The translations under genes and the position numbers were made by a program. A DNA stretch of 64,000 nucleotides from the NCBI GenBank assembly GCA_963785755.1, contig CAWAXG010000071.1, forward strand, positions 310,001-374,000, in the 5' to 3' direction. This stretch comes from JACCXG01 sp963785755 (GTDB lineage: Bacteria; Acidobacteriota; Vicinamibacteria; Vicinamibacterales; 2-12-FULL-66-21). Positions within the stretch are counted from its first letter, which is position 1. Each line of letters starts with the position of its first letter. This document shows positions 18,579-31,898 of this stretch, piece after piece. The notes under the pieces are model-generated. The model saw only the letters and a program-made list of their open reading frames with translations, ran no database searches and was not told the DNA's origin.

Positions 18579-19199
18579 TCAGCGGGCGTCGAAATCCCGG
18601 GTGAGCGGCGTAATCTCATTCAGATACTGGAGAGCCTCCGGCACCCTGAGCTGCGACGGCGCCAACTCCTGATCGTACAGGAACGCCTCATCGCTGGGCT
18701 GCAGGGAGATCGGCTGGACGGCTGCTCTCTGCGGTTCAGGTTGGATAGTCGCCACAACCCGTTCGGCTCCTCGATCACGCGTCAGGGTAGAGCCCCCGAA
18801 CTCGAGCACCTGCCCAAGGCCTACGCCGACGATCAACCCGGCAGCTGCCGCCGCCGCAACCCAGCGGCGCCGGGGGGCCTGATGCGTCGAGACCGGCTGG
18901 GCGAAGCGCGGGAAAGCAATGACGCGAGCGGGATGCTCGAGCGTCTCGAGGCGCCGCATGATCTGGGATTGCTGCGCCGTCAGGCGGTCGGCGCCGAACG
19001 CCTCGTCCGCATCCGTGCGCGCGTCGGTCCGGATCGTGTCGAGCCAGCTGGAAAACGTTGCAAATCGCGCGCGGCAGTCCGGGCACGTCTGAAGGTGGTT
19101 CTCGGCCGGACGTCCCGCTTCGCCGTCTCCCTCCGTCAGTCTGTCCGCCCAGACCTGTGCGAACGCGTCGTCGTCGAGATGTGGATTAAGAAGTCCCAC
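18579..19199 (-). CDS. Anti-sigma factor with zinc-finger (ZAS-like) domain
   Basis: 206 residues. HLQTCPDCRARF near residue 36 is an HxxxCxxC zinc anti-sigma motif. A single membrane segment (WVAAAAAAGLIVGVGLGQVL, about residue 113) leads to a periplasmic tail of about 75 residues. It overlaps the upstream ECF sigma gene by 14 bases, the usual sigma/anti-sigma arrangement. It presumably holds that sigma factor at the membrane until a signal releases it. Confidence 0.82.
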   Translation of the reverse strand: MGLLNPHLDDDAFAQVWADRLTEGDGEAGRPAENHLQTCPDCRARFATFSSWLDTIRTDARTDADEAFGADRLTAQQSQIMRRLETLEHPARVIAFPRFAQPVSTHQAPRRRWVAAAAAAGLIVGVGLGQVLEFGGSTLTRDRGAERVVATIQPEPQRAAVQPISLQPSDEAFLYDQELAPSQLRVPEALQYLNEITPLTRDFDAR

Positions 19200-19848
19200 C
19201 GGCGCCCTCCGTCAACAGCCCCCGCAACTTCCGTATTGCCCTGAACAGGTGCACCCGTACCGTCGACTCGTTCAACCCCGTGATCGCGCTCACTTCGCGA
19301 GACGTGCAACCCTCGTAATGACTCAACATGAACACCGACCGCTGACGATCCGGGAGCTTCGACAGCGCTCTTGCCAGCTTCCGGCGCCGCTCGCGCGCGA
19401 GCACCTGATCCTCGGGTGACGGACCGTGGCCGGGCGTTCGCTCCGCGAAATCGCGATCGGCAACGCCCCCGTTAGGCATCGAAACAACCCAGCGCTCGCG
19501 TCGCGTCCGCGCCTTGATTCGATCGAGGCATCCGTTGATCAGGATCCTCGTGAACCAGACCTCGAACGGCAGCTCCTCTCGAAACGTCGAGAGATGCGAA
19601 TATGCCTTAACGAACGCGTCCTGAACGGCTTCGTCCGCCTCCGCGGCGTCCCGAAGATAGTGAAAGGCGATTCGGGCCGCCCGGCGCTGGTGACGCGCCA
19701 CGAGCTCCGCATACCGCTCTCGGGCCTCGGCATGGCGGTCGTCGGCCTGCATGGCCTTGACCGTCGAGGCCGCCAAGCTGTCGGCCTCGCGTGGAGCCAA
19801 GCCCGCCGCGTGAGCTCCTGTCATGTAATTACGCCCGGATACCGCCAC
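19186..19848 (-). CDS. ECF-family RNA polymerase sigma factor
   Basis: Sigma-70 region 2 (HYLRDAAEADEAVQDAFVKAYSHL) and region 4 (LSKLPDRQRSVFMLSHYEGCTSREVSAITGLNESTVRVHLFRAIRKL) are complete, with no region 3, as in ECF factors. The 220-residue frame begins at GTG 19848; ATG 19824 or 19752 may be the real start. The anti-sigma gene follows with a 14-base overlap. The divergent region (19849-20011) holds a small palindrome aatggt-tacc-accatt at 19896-19911 that could be an operator. Confidence 0.9.
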   Translation of the reverse strand: MAVSGRNYMTGAHAAGLAPREADSLAASTVKAMQADDRHAEARERYAELVARHQRRAARIAFHYLRDAAEADEAVQDAFVKAYSHLSTFREELPFEVWFTRILINGCLDRIKARTRRERWVVSMPNGGVADRDFAERTPGHGPSPEDQVLARERRRKLARALSKLPDRQRSVFMLSHYEGCTSREVSAITGLNESTVRVHLFRAIRKLRGLLTEGAGGTS

Positions 19849-20011
19849 CGTTTACCGCCGTCAGGTGAAGCGATGTCGTTAGTCCAATCAGTGCAAATGG
19901 TTACCACCATTATACGGTACGCTGCTTTTGCGGCGGGTAGAATGCCGTCGAGATGCCGGGGAGGAACCGTCCCGGCGGCACCGCTGCCCGTCAGGCGCCG
20001 CCCGTTACCCA

Positions 20012-20677
20012 GTGACCCTCATCAACACTCCAGGCCGTGAGCAGGGCCGCCCCCGGGCCTCGGAGTTCGTCTTCGCCAGGTTGAGGTATGACTCCGGCGA
20101 CTGGGACTACAACCCCAAAGTCGCGGCCAACATCCTCAACTCGGTCGTGGAGTACACGAACATCCGCGTCTTTCCCGAGGAGGTCGTCATTGCAGCGTCC
20201 TCGGACGCGTTGCTGCAGTTTCCGTTCCTCTTCATGACCGGTCACAAGCTCGTGCGGTTTTCGGATGCGGAACGCGAGCGCCTCCGCGCCTTCGTCGAGC
20301 ACGGGGGCCTGCTTTTCTCGGACGACTGCAACCACGACGTCAACGGCCTCTACGCACGAAGCTTCGAACATGAAATGCGGACCGTGTTTCCCAAGGGAGG
20401 CGACATGCCGAAGCTCCCCAGGAACCATCCCCTCTATCGCGCGTTCTTCCGCTTCGACGATGGACCACCGACGACGTCACACGAGTTGAACGGATGGGGA
20501 GACGAGATCGTCCACGACTACCTTCGCGGCGTCGATCGCCACGGACGACTCGGCGTCCTTTACAGCAACAAGGACTACGGCTGCGAGTGGGATTACGACT
20601 GGCGGAACAAGCGATTCCAGAGGCAGGACAACACGCGCTTCGGGGTCAATGTCGTCGTCTATGCGATGACTGTGTGA
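20012..20677 (+). CDS. DUF4159 family protein
   Basis: About 221 residues. EFVFARLRYDSGDWDYNP near the N-terminus and LRAFVEHGGLLFSDDCN in the middle are typical of DUF4159, a glutamine-amidotransferase-like fold of unknown role often found near MoxR/VWFA gene sets in Acidobacteria and Planctomycetes. The start is unsure: GTG 20012 lacks a clear ribosome site, and the frame is open back to 19928. It stands alone here, between an ECF operon and a SpoIID gene. Confidence 0.75.
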   Translation: MTLINTPGREQGRPRASEFVFARLRYDSGDWDYNPKVAANILNSVVEYTNIRVFPEEVVIAASSDALLQFPFLFMTGHKLVRFSDAERERLRAFVEHGGLLFSDDCNHDVNGLYARSFEHEMRTVFPKGGDMPKLPRNHPLYRAFFRFDDGPPTTSHELNGWGDEIVHDYLRGVDRHGRLGVLYSNKDYGCEWDYDWRNKRFQRQDNTRFGVNVVVYAMTV

Positions 20678-20693
20678 CCTGCGAGGGACCCCG

Positions 20694-20735
20694 GTGATGG
20701 GACCCGAATCCCCAATCCCTGATCACCGATCCCGA
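20694..20735. repeat. GATCACCGAT-type intergenic repeat, copy 1
   Basis: gatcaccgatcccga at 20721-20735 is identical to 57378-57392. Upstream, cggtgat at 20693-20699 can pair with atcaccg. It lies between two convergent genes. A dispersed hairpin repeat is likely. Confidence 0.5.
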
Positions 20736-20743
20736 GCCAGCCC

Positions 20744-21697
20744 TCATCGCAAGACGACGAGCCGGGTGCCAGGATAGTACCGGGCCAGCACCTGTTCCGG
20801 CCGCGCCCCCGCCTGCAGTCTGGCGAAAGCGCCCGTCTGGCACAGGCCGACGCCGTGCCCGAATCCACGGCCCGTGAACACGAACGTCCTGCCGTCACGT
20901 GCGATTTCGAATCTGGTGCTGCGGATCGATCTCGCGCCGAACGCGCGCGCCATCACGGCGCGAAGCTCTTCACCCCGGACCTGCAGTTCGAGAGTCCCGC
21001 TCAGCGTCACCAGCGCGGCGCGTCCCGCGTCGTCGCGCTGCTTCACCCGTATGTCGGTGAGACGGTTGCCGACGCGCGTCCGCGGGCTCGCGTTGAGCGC
21101 GTTCAGCAAGGCAGCCGTTTCGACCTCGAACCGCCACGCCGTGTGGGCCGACTCCGCGGGGCCGTCGTCTTTCTTGCCAATGAGGTAGGGCCTCGTCGGA
21201 CCTTCCCAGACATCACCGGCGGCGCTGGTGTGACCGCCGCAGTCGGCGTGGAACAGTGCGCTCGCCGGAGTCGATTGGTACCAGAGCACCATGCCGGCCG
21301 TATGCCTGGTGGCGTCCTCGGCACGCGCGGCCCACATGGATGTCTTCAGCCGTGCCGGCTGATAGAGCTGGCAGTGAGTGGTCGAGCAGAGATCGAACCC
21401 TTCTTTCGCATGACGCGAGAGGTGGGCGATGGCGTAGGTGCGGGCAATCACTGCCTGGATTTCGAGCATCCGTTCGACCTGAGCCGGATCCCCGCCCGGC
21501 GGATCGAACTCCGCGATGAGGGTGCCGCGGACGTAGTCTTCGAGCGGTATCCGCTGAATCGGACCGCTTGCCGGCTTTATTCTGAGCTGCGCTGCCTTGA
21601 GCTCTGGAGCAGTGATGGGTTTCGGCCGCATCTCGGTGGCGCAAGCGGCGCTGATTGCCAGGGCGCATGCGCCGAGGACATACCACGCGGATCTCAT
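20744..21697 (-). CDS. SpoIID/LytB-domain protein
   Basis: 317 residues with an N-terminal export signal (VLGACALAISAAC) that may be lipidated. IPLEDYVRGTLIAEFDP, QAVIARTYAIAHL and the C-terminal GRGFGHGVGLCQTGA are the landmarks of the SpoIID/LytB family, which includes lytic transglycosylases acting on denuded peptidoglycan glycans. In non-sporulating bacteria these proteins are thought to remodel cell wall. Two cysteines (DLCSTTHC) lie in the middle. Convergent with the DUF4159 gene. Confidence 0.85.
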   Translation of the reverse strand: MRSAWYVLGACALAISAACATEMRPKPITAPELKAAQLRIKPASGPIQRIPLEDYVRGTLIAEFDPPGGDPAQVERMLEIQAVIARTYAIAHLSRHAKEGFDLCSTTHCQLYQPARLKTSMWAARAEDATRHTAGMVLWYQSTPASALFHADCGGHTSAAGDVWEGPTRPYLIGKKDDGPAESAHTAWRFEVETAALLNALNASPRTRVGNRLTDIRVKQRDDAGRAALVTLSGTLELQVRGEELRAVMARAFGARSIRSTRFEIARDGRTFVFTGRGFGHGVGLCQTGAFARLQAGARPEQVLARYYPGTRLVVLR

Positions 21698-21802
21698 GTT
21701 CCTACTATCGGTGCCAAGTGGTGCTAACTTATGGTCCTGCAGAGGCGGTTTTCGTTTTCGCCGCAGCCTCTTCGGCCCAGCTGAAGAAGCGGACTGGCCC
21801 CG

Positions 21803-23137
<1,335 letters not shown>

Positions 23138-23280
23138 ACCAGGATCCGCGGTCTTTCTCGTTTCATTCCTGAAACGCCGGGCGTTCCATCGCCGGAACAT
23201 CACCGCCGCCAAATCTCTTGTCCGAACCGGCTTTCGCCGGGAAACCCCACGAAACTACGGGTAACCGCCGTGAGCGGTTT

Positions 23281-23296
23281 CGGCCCGCCTCTTGCC
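23281..23296 (+). promoter_or_regulatory. Candidate sigma-54 promoter of the histidine-kinase operon
   Basis: CGGCCC-GCCTC-TTGC keeps the invariant GG and GC at the right 10-base spacing, with mismatches at two other positions. A 6-bp inverted repeat (aaccgc/gcggtt, 23263-23279) touches its 5' side. It ends 36 bases before the kinase ATG. Confidence 0.4.
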
Positions 23297-23331
23297 TTTC
23301 GTCGGTCCAGCCGCGATCGCCGACTCCATTC

Positions 23332-25742
23332 ATGATTGTCACACCCGGGACCCTCCTCATCGTCGATGACGACTATCGGTTCGCCGTGCATCTGGCTTCC
23401 GAGGCCGAGGCCCGCGGCTATCAGTCGCGGGTGGCCGGTTCGTTCGATGAGGCGCTTCAACTGGTCGATCGCGACGTCTACGACGCCGTGGTCGTCGACC
23501 CCGCGCCGTCGGCCGACACCGCGTTCGAGCTGCTCGACCGGCTCAGGGCACGGTCGCTGGACACCGAGCTGATCGTCTTGTCCGACGGCTCGCCGCTCGG
23601 CGGCGATATCCAGTGGTTCGATCCCGCGGCGTTCACCGTCGTCCGGAAACCGGACGTGGGGCAGCTGTTCGGTGCTCTTGCCCGGGCATCGGAGCGGCGT
23701 CGGATCACGGCGGAAAACCGCCGCTTCGTGTGGGAACTGCAGACGATCAACGAGATCGCGGCGGATTTGACGAAGTCGCTGGAGCTCGGAGACGTGCTGA
23801 CCGGGGCATTGCAGCGACTGGTGTCCGCGATGGAGGCCATTGGCGGATCGATCCGAATCCGCGACGAAGTCACGGGAGCCTATGAAACGCTGGCCCTGGT
23901 CGGCACGCCTGCGCTGCGGCGTCTGCTGATCGGCGAGTGGCCAGGGGTGCGGCCAGCCAGCGATCGCGTGATCGCGACGCACGGCCTCGTCATCGTCGAC
24001 GATTTCGCCGATCTGTCAGGCGCCGCCGAGGCCGTGCCGATGCGGAGCGCGATCAGCGTGCCGCTGATGGTCGGCACGCAGCTGATCGGCGTGCTTTCGC
24101 TGGCGTCGATGCAGCCGAACCGGTTCGCGCGCGCCGATCAGCAGCTGCTGACCATCATCGCGGGCCAGATCGTGATCGCCGTCCAGAACGCGCAGCTGCA
24201 CTTCTCGATCCGGCGGGCGAAGCGCGAATGGGAACAGACCTTCGACGCGATCAGCGATCCGATCGCGGTGTTCAACAGCCGCGGGGAGCTGCTTCGCGGC
24301 AACCGCGCGCTGGCGGCGCATCTCGATCTTCCGGTGACTGCCATCCGGCGGCTGTCGTGTCACCAGGTGGGATTCTGCGGCGGCGGCGAGACCTGCAGCG
24401 ACTGCGCGGTCACGTGCGCGTTGACCCGGCAGGAGGTCCGCGGGGAAGTGACGACGCCTGACGGACAGATCTTCAGCGTCACGACGTTCCGGTTCGGCGT
24501 GCCGTCAGAGGGCCCGTCGGTCGTGCAGGTTGCCAAGAACGTCACCGACGAGATCCGGAACGCACGACGGCTGCAGCAGGTAAGCAACGAGCTGGCGGCG
24601 ACCAACGAACGGCTGTTGTCGGCCGTCGATCAGCTGAAGTCAGCGCAGGCGCAGCTCGTCCAGGCCGAGAAGCTGTCGGCGATCGGTCAGCTGGTTGCCG
24701 GTGTCGCGCATGAATTGAACAACCCGCTGACCAGCGTCATCGGCTACGCGCAGCTGGTCGAGGAAGAGCTGCGCGAGGGCCCGAGCCCCCGACCACCCGA
24801 CGAGGTCGCGCAGGACTTGCGACGGATTGCCGAAGAGTCCGAACGCGCTGCCAGGATCGTCCGCAATCTGCTCGCGTTCGCCCGGAGGCAGAGCGCCGCC
24901 CGCACGGCGCTGAACATCGCCGACGTCTGCGCACAGGTGGTCGCCTTGCGCGCCTACGAGTGGAAGCTCGCCGGCATCGAATTGCAGACCATCCTGCCGC
25001 CGGACCTCCCGCCGGTGATCGGGGACGGCGGACAGCTTCAGCAGGTGCTCCTGAACCTGGTCGTGAATGCGGAACGAGCGTTGCGCGATCGTCCGGCGCG
25101 GCGGTTGACGATCGCCGCGATCTGCGACCGCTCGGCGGGAGCCGTGGACCTGTCCGTCACCGACTCCGGACACGGCATCGACACAGCGACGCTGTCGAGG
25201 ATTTTCGATCCCTTCTTCACCACCAGAGAAGTTGGCGAAGGAACCGGACTGGGCCTGAGCATCTGTTACGGGATCGTGAGGGATCACGGCGGTCAGATCG
25301 GGGCCGAGAGTCGGCCGCAGGTCGGGACCACGTTTCACGTGACCTTGCCGGCTCGCAGCGACGATCCCTCGGTGCCCGATACCGAGATCCTGGTCGCGCA
25401 CCCTGAACAGGCGGAACGCGAGTTCATCGGGGCGGCGCTGGCCGGCTGGGGCTATCGAACGGTCGTGGCGGCGACGCTGAGGGAGGCGATCGAAGGATAT
25501 CGCCGGTCCACTCTCAATCTGGCCATCGTCGATCGGCGTCTCGTCACCGACGATCCCGGCGCCTGGGAGACCGCTCGAGTGGATGACGGTCGCCGTCGAG
25601 TCCGGGTGGTGCTGACATCGGCCACCCCTGACGATCCGTCGGCGGTGCGGCTTGGCGGTGACGAAGCAGTGGCGGTGCTGGTACCGCCCATTCAATTGCG
25701 GACGCTCTACGCGGCCGTTCGGACGAGTGAAAGGGAGTGTGT

Positions 25743-25746
<4 letters not shown>
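23332..25746 (+). CDS. Hybrid sensor histidine kinase (REC-GAF-PAS-HisKA-HATPase-REC-like)
   Basis: 804 residues, cytoplasmic. In order: receiver (LLIVDDDYRF, DAVVVDPAP, RKP), GAF (residues about 150-290), PAS with a cysteine cluster (SCHQ, GFCG, ETCSDC, VTC, about residues 340-365), coiled coil, HisKA with VAHELNNPLTS, HATPase with N box (LLNLVVNAERAL), G1 SVTDSGHGID and G2 GTGLGLSICYGIV, and a C-terminal degenerate receiver lacking the acidic pocket. The stop overlaps the next regulator by ATGA. The PAS cysteines suggest a metal, heme or thiol redox sensor. Confidence 0.9.
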
Positions 25747-27176
<1,430 letters not shown>

Positions 27177-27308
27177 TGTTGGGTCGATCACCGCACACGT
27201 GCGGACGTTGCGTGTGCGGCGCGGACACATCACGGTCGGACGGCGCTGGACGATGTCACGGACCAGGGCACGATCGGCTGGCGCTGACGTTGCATTGTTA
27301 CCCCAATC

Positions 27309-28364
27309 ATGGAAGAGCACGCTCACCCGGCCGGTAGTAATGACTTCGCGAGCTCAGTTCTCGTCGTCGACGACGAGAATGGAATTCGCGATTTGATCAG
27401 CCGCTGGCTGCAGGCGGGCGGGTACTCCGTGACGAGTGCTTCGGGTGCGGTCGAAGCCCTCGACCTGATGCAGACCCTCACACCCGCGGTCGCGGTCTGC
27501 GACATCCGCATGCCCGGACGCGACGGCATCTGGCTGGCCGACCGCATCCTCCAGCAATTCCCGGAGACGGCGGTCATCATGGCCACGGCCGTTCAGGATG
27601 CGGTCGATACCGCGGCTGGTCTCGGGGACGGCGTGGTCGATTACCTGACCAAGCCGTTCGAGCGCAACCGGCTCAGCGAAGCGGTCATCCGCGGGATGCA
27701 CTGGCACCGCTCGGCACGGGCTTCGCGATGCTGGCGCGAGCGACTCGAGGCCGACGTCGAGCGCCGCCGTTCGAAGCTCGCGGACGCGATCGGCGCGCTG
27801 AACCTCGACCCGGACTGCGCGATCGACGCGCTGCTGTCGATGCTCAGCCAGGGTGCCGACGAGGCCGGCGCACATGCGCGGCGCGTCGCGGAACTGGCGC
27901 GTGAAACCGCTGAGGCGATGGGGCTGGCGCCGGAAGAGATCGTCGTCATCCGCCGGGCCGCGTTGATGCACGATCTCGGAAAGCTCGCGTTGCCCGAAGC
28001 GCTCCTGCAGAAGCCGGCGCCGCTGACCGCAGACGAACAGGCCATTGTCCGCCGATATCCGCAGCTCGGGTCGGACCTGATGGCCGGCCTGCCGTTCATG
28101 GAGGAACCCGCCGCGATCGTGCGCGCGACCCGGGAGCGGCTCGATGGCGAGGGGTATCCGAAGCGACTGAGCGCGCCGCAGGTGTCGCTCGGCGCGCGAA
28201 TCGTCGCCGTCGCCGACGCCTACGACACCATGATTCGCGCCCGCGTCTTCCGCGATGCGATCAGCCCGGCGGCGGCCGTGCAGGAGCTGGAGCGCTGCAG
28301 CGGGACGCAATTCGACGCCGGGGTCGTTGGCGTCGTGAAGCAGCTGGTCGCGCCTGCGCACTGA
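27309..28364 (+). CDS. Response regulator with degenerate HD-GYP domain
   Basis: 351 residues. The receiver is complete (VVDDENG, phospho-site VCDIRMPG, TKPFE). The output domain follows the HD-GYP layout: HARRVAEL, MHDLGKLALPEALLQKP, then LDGEGYPKRL and VADAYDTM. HD-GYP proteins hydrolyse cyclic di-GMP with a two- or three-metal site. Here HD is kept, but the later ligands are not: the His of the usual HPxxG is Tyr (RRYPQLG), and the His-His before ERxDGxGYP is Thr-Arg. It may bind rather than cleave the nucleotide, or act through protein contacts. Confidence 0.85.
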   Translation: MEEHAHPAGSNDFASSVLVVDDENGIRDLISRWLQAGGYSVTSASGAVEALDLMQTLTPAVAVCDIRMPGRDGIWLADRILQQFPETAVIMATAVQDAVDTAAGLGDGVVDYLTKPFERNRLSEAVIRGMHWHRSARASRCWRERLEADVERRRSKLADAIGALNLDPDCAIDALLSMLSQGADEAGAHARRVAELARETAEAMGLAPEEIVVIRRAALMHDLGKLALPEALLQKPAPLTADEQAIVRRYPQLGSDLMAGLPFMEEPAAIVRATRERLDGEGYPKRLSAPQVSLGARIVAVADAYDTMIRARVFRDAISPAAAVQELERCSGTQFDAGVVGVVKQLVAPAH

Positions 28365-28453
28365 CCCCGCGTCAGCCGTCCGCGGCCGCTGCCAGAGCGC
28401 GAGGACCTGCCGTCTTTGCCATTTTCCCGGACTCCGCGGTACGATCCCCCGAG

Positions 28454-29899
<1,446 letters not shown>

Positions 29900-29914
29900 T
29901 TGGCATGAAGCTCC

Positions 29915-30574
29915 ATGATTGAAGCCCGCCACGTCTCCAAGCTGTATGGGCGTGGAGTCTATGCCCTTCATGATCTCTCGCTGCGGATCGACAAAGGCGA
30001 GTTCGTCTTCCTGACGGGTCCGAGCGGGGCAGGGAAGTCGACGTTGTTGCGGCTGCTGCTCCGCCAGGATGTGCCGACCGAGGGAGAGATGATCGTCGGC
30101 GGGCGCAATCTGGCGGCGCTCACCGGCCGTCAGGTGCAGTCGTACCGCCGGTCGCTCGGATTCGTGTTCCAGGACTTCAAGCTGCTGCGGCGCAAGTCGG
30201 TGCTCGAGAACATCGCCTTCGTCCCGCACGTGCTCGGCATGCCGTTTTCTCAACAGCAGCGGCGGACGTTCCAGGTCCTGAAATGGGTCGGCCTGCAGCA
30301 CCGGATGAGTGCGTTTCCGCAGGAGCTGTCGGGCGGCGAACAGCAGCGCATCGCGATCGCACGGGCTCTGGTCAACGAGCCGCTCATCATCCTGGCTGAC
30401 GAGCCGACCGGAAACCTCGATCCCGATCTGTCGCTCGAAATCATGAACCTGTTTCGCGAGATCAACGCGCGCGGCACGACGGTGCTGGTGGCCACGCACG
30501 ATCGGGAGCTGATCCGGCGGGTCGGGCGGCGGTCGCTGACGCTCGATCACGGCCGCATCGTGGAGGTCACCTAG
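29915..30574 (+). CDS. ftsE: Cell-division ATP-binding protein FtsE
   Basis: 219 residues. Walker A GPSGAGKST, Q-loop FVFQDFKLL, signature LSGGEQQR, Walker B IILADEPTGNLDPD and switch VATHD. LRLLLRQDVPTEGEM and the FtsX gene 6 bases downstream identify it as FtsE and not another Lol-type ATPase. FtsEX couples ATP hydrolysis to periplasmic peptidoglycan hydrolases at the septum. Confidence 0.95.
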   Translation: MIEARHVSKLYGRGVYALHDLSLRIDKGEFVFLTGPSGAGKSTLLRLLLRQDVPTEGEMIVGGRNLAALTGRQVQSYRRSLGFVFQDFKLLRRKSVLENIAFVPHVLGMPFSQQQRRTFQVLKWVGLQHRMSAFPQELSGGEQQRIAIARALVNEPLIILADEPTGNLDPDLSLEIMNLFREINARGTTVLVATHDRELIRRVGRRSLTLDHGRIVEVT

Positions 30575-30580
30575 GGTCGC

Positions 30581-31471
30581 ATGCGCGCGCTGAAGTACTT
30601 CATCGTCGAAGCAGCGGCCAGTCTGTGGCGCGGGCGGCGCTCGGCCGTTCTGGCGGTGCTGACGATTGGCGCCGGTCTGTTCGTGCTCGGCTTCTTCCTC
30701 ATGTTGAGCACGAACCTGCAGCGGCTGACCGCGCGCTGGGGCGAGGCGGCCGAATTCGCCATCTATCTGCACGACGACGTGACGCCTGAACAACTGCAGC
30801 TGGTGCAGGAGCTCGTGCGCGGCAGCGGTCTCGTCGCCAGCCACGAGCACGTCACCAAGCAGGCGGCGGCGGAGCGGTTCAAGCAGGAGTTCCCCGATCT
30901 CGGGTCGACCGCCGACCGGCTTCAACGCAATCCGTTTCCCGCGTCGATCGATGTTCGACTACGCTCCGACGTCCGCGACGCCGAGGATGCCGTGGATGCC
31001 TTCGCCCAGTCGTTGTCGGCCCAGGCTGGTGTGTCCGACGTCCGGTACGACCGGCGGTGGCTCAGCCGCTTGAACAACGTGATTCGTTTCGTGGGGACCA
31101 TCGGGGCGGTGATTGTCGGACTCCTCGCGATCGCCGCCGCTCTGACCGTCGCGAACGTAGTGCGGCTGGCGGCCCACGCGCGGCGGGACGAGATCGAGAT
31201 CATGCAGCTCGTAGGGGCGCCGTTCACCTACATTCGCGGACCGCTCGTGCTCGAAGGCGTGATGCAGGGCGGCGCCGGGGCGGTCGTCGCCATGGTGTCG
31301 CTGGCCCTGGTCTTCGCGGCGCTTCGTGCGCGGTACGGCGCGCTGGTTGCCGACGCTCTGGGCCTTGGTTCGATCACGTTCTTGCCGGCTGAGCTTTGCG
31401 TAATCATGCTGCTCGGCGGCATGCTTCTTGGCTGTATTGGCGGGTTCATCGTCGCCCGGGGCGTCAGATGA
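30581..31471 (+). CDS. ftsX: Cell-division permease FtsX
   Basis: 296 residues with four helices: one near the N-terminus (AVLAVLTIGAGLFVLGFFLM), a periplasmic domain of about 120 residues (AEFAIYLHDDVTPEQL through YDRRWLSRLN), and three C-terminal helices. The IMQLVGAPFTYIRGPLVLEGVMQGGAGA segment is characteristic of FtsX. It directly follows ftsE. Confidence 0.94.
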   Translation: MRALKYFIVEAAASLWRGRRSAVLAVLTIGAGLFVLGFFLMLSTNLQRLTARWGEAAEFAIYLHDDVTPEQLQLVQELVRGSGLVASHEHVTKQAAAERFKQEFPDLGSTADRLQRNPFPASIDVRLRSDVRDAEDAVDAFAQSLSAQAGVSDVRYDRRWLSRLNNVIRFVGTIGAVIVGLLAIAAALTVANVVRLAAHARRDEIEIMQLVGAPFTYIRGPLVLEGVMQGGAGAVVAMVSLALVFAALRARYGALVADALGLGSITFLPAELCVIMLLGGMLLGCIGGFIVARGVR

Positions 31472-31490
31472 CGGGGGGCCGCTGCCGCCG

Positions 31491-31520
31491 TTGACACGGA
31501 CCTTCGAGCACGACTACACT
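31491..31520 (+). promoter_or_regulatory. Sigma-70-type promoter
   Basis: TTGACA (31491-31496), an 18-base spacer and TACACT (31515-31520) lie between ftsX and the small gene at 31559. Position and match to consensus make it the likely promoter for the small gene and perhaps glycerate kinase. Confidence 0.6.
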
Positions 31521-31558
31521 CGATTGACCCGACAAATATGAACCACGCGAGGAGTCGC

Positions 31559-31846
31559 ATGGCCCGGATCGTCAGCGCTGACAGGCTTCCGAGCGTTCAG
31601 GTCAGTGTTCCGGCAGACTTCTATCGGGAAGAGTTCATCAAACATCGCGAATGTCTCGCCAGTCAGCGCGAGTACTTCTCTGAAGGCGCCATCAGCAACG
31701 CCGACGAAGCCCTGGCCCGCGTCCTCGGACAACTCGAACAACTCTGCAAGTGCGACAACGCCGAACAGCTGATCGCCGGGCTGCTGCGAAAGTTCAATGC
31801 GGTGACCGGCCTGTCAGCCTGGTCCGATCCCAAACAACGTCACTAA
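31559..31846 (+). CDS. Small hypothetical protein
   Basis: 95 residues, soluble, no signal peptide. ATG 31559 was chosen over ATG 31538 because gaggag lies 4 bases before it. Visible features are an acidic/basic middle (DFYREEFIKHRECLASQREYF), a helix rich in Ala and Leu, and two close cysteines (LCKC). No family recognised. It has its own sigma-70 promoter and sits between ftsX and glycerate kinase. Confidence 0.55.
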   Translation: MARIVSADRLPSVQVSVPADFYREEFIKHRECLASQREYFSEGAISNADEALARVLGQLEQLCKCDNAEQLIAGLLRKFNAVTGLSAWSDPKQRH

Positions 31847-31898
31847 CCTGCCCCTCTCGAAACTCCGCGAAGATCTCCATCACATTCTGAAGCTCGGC

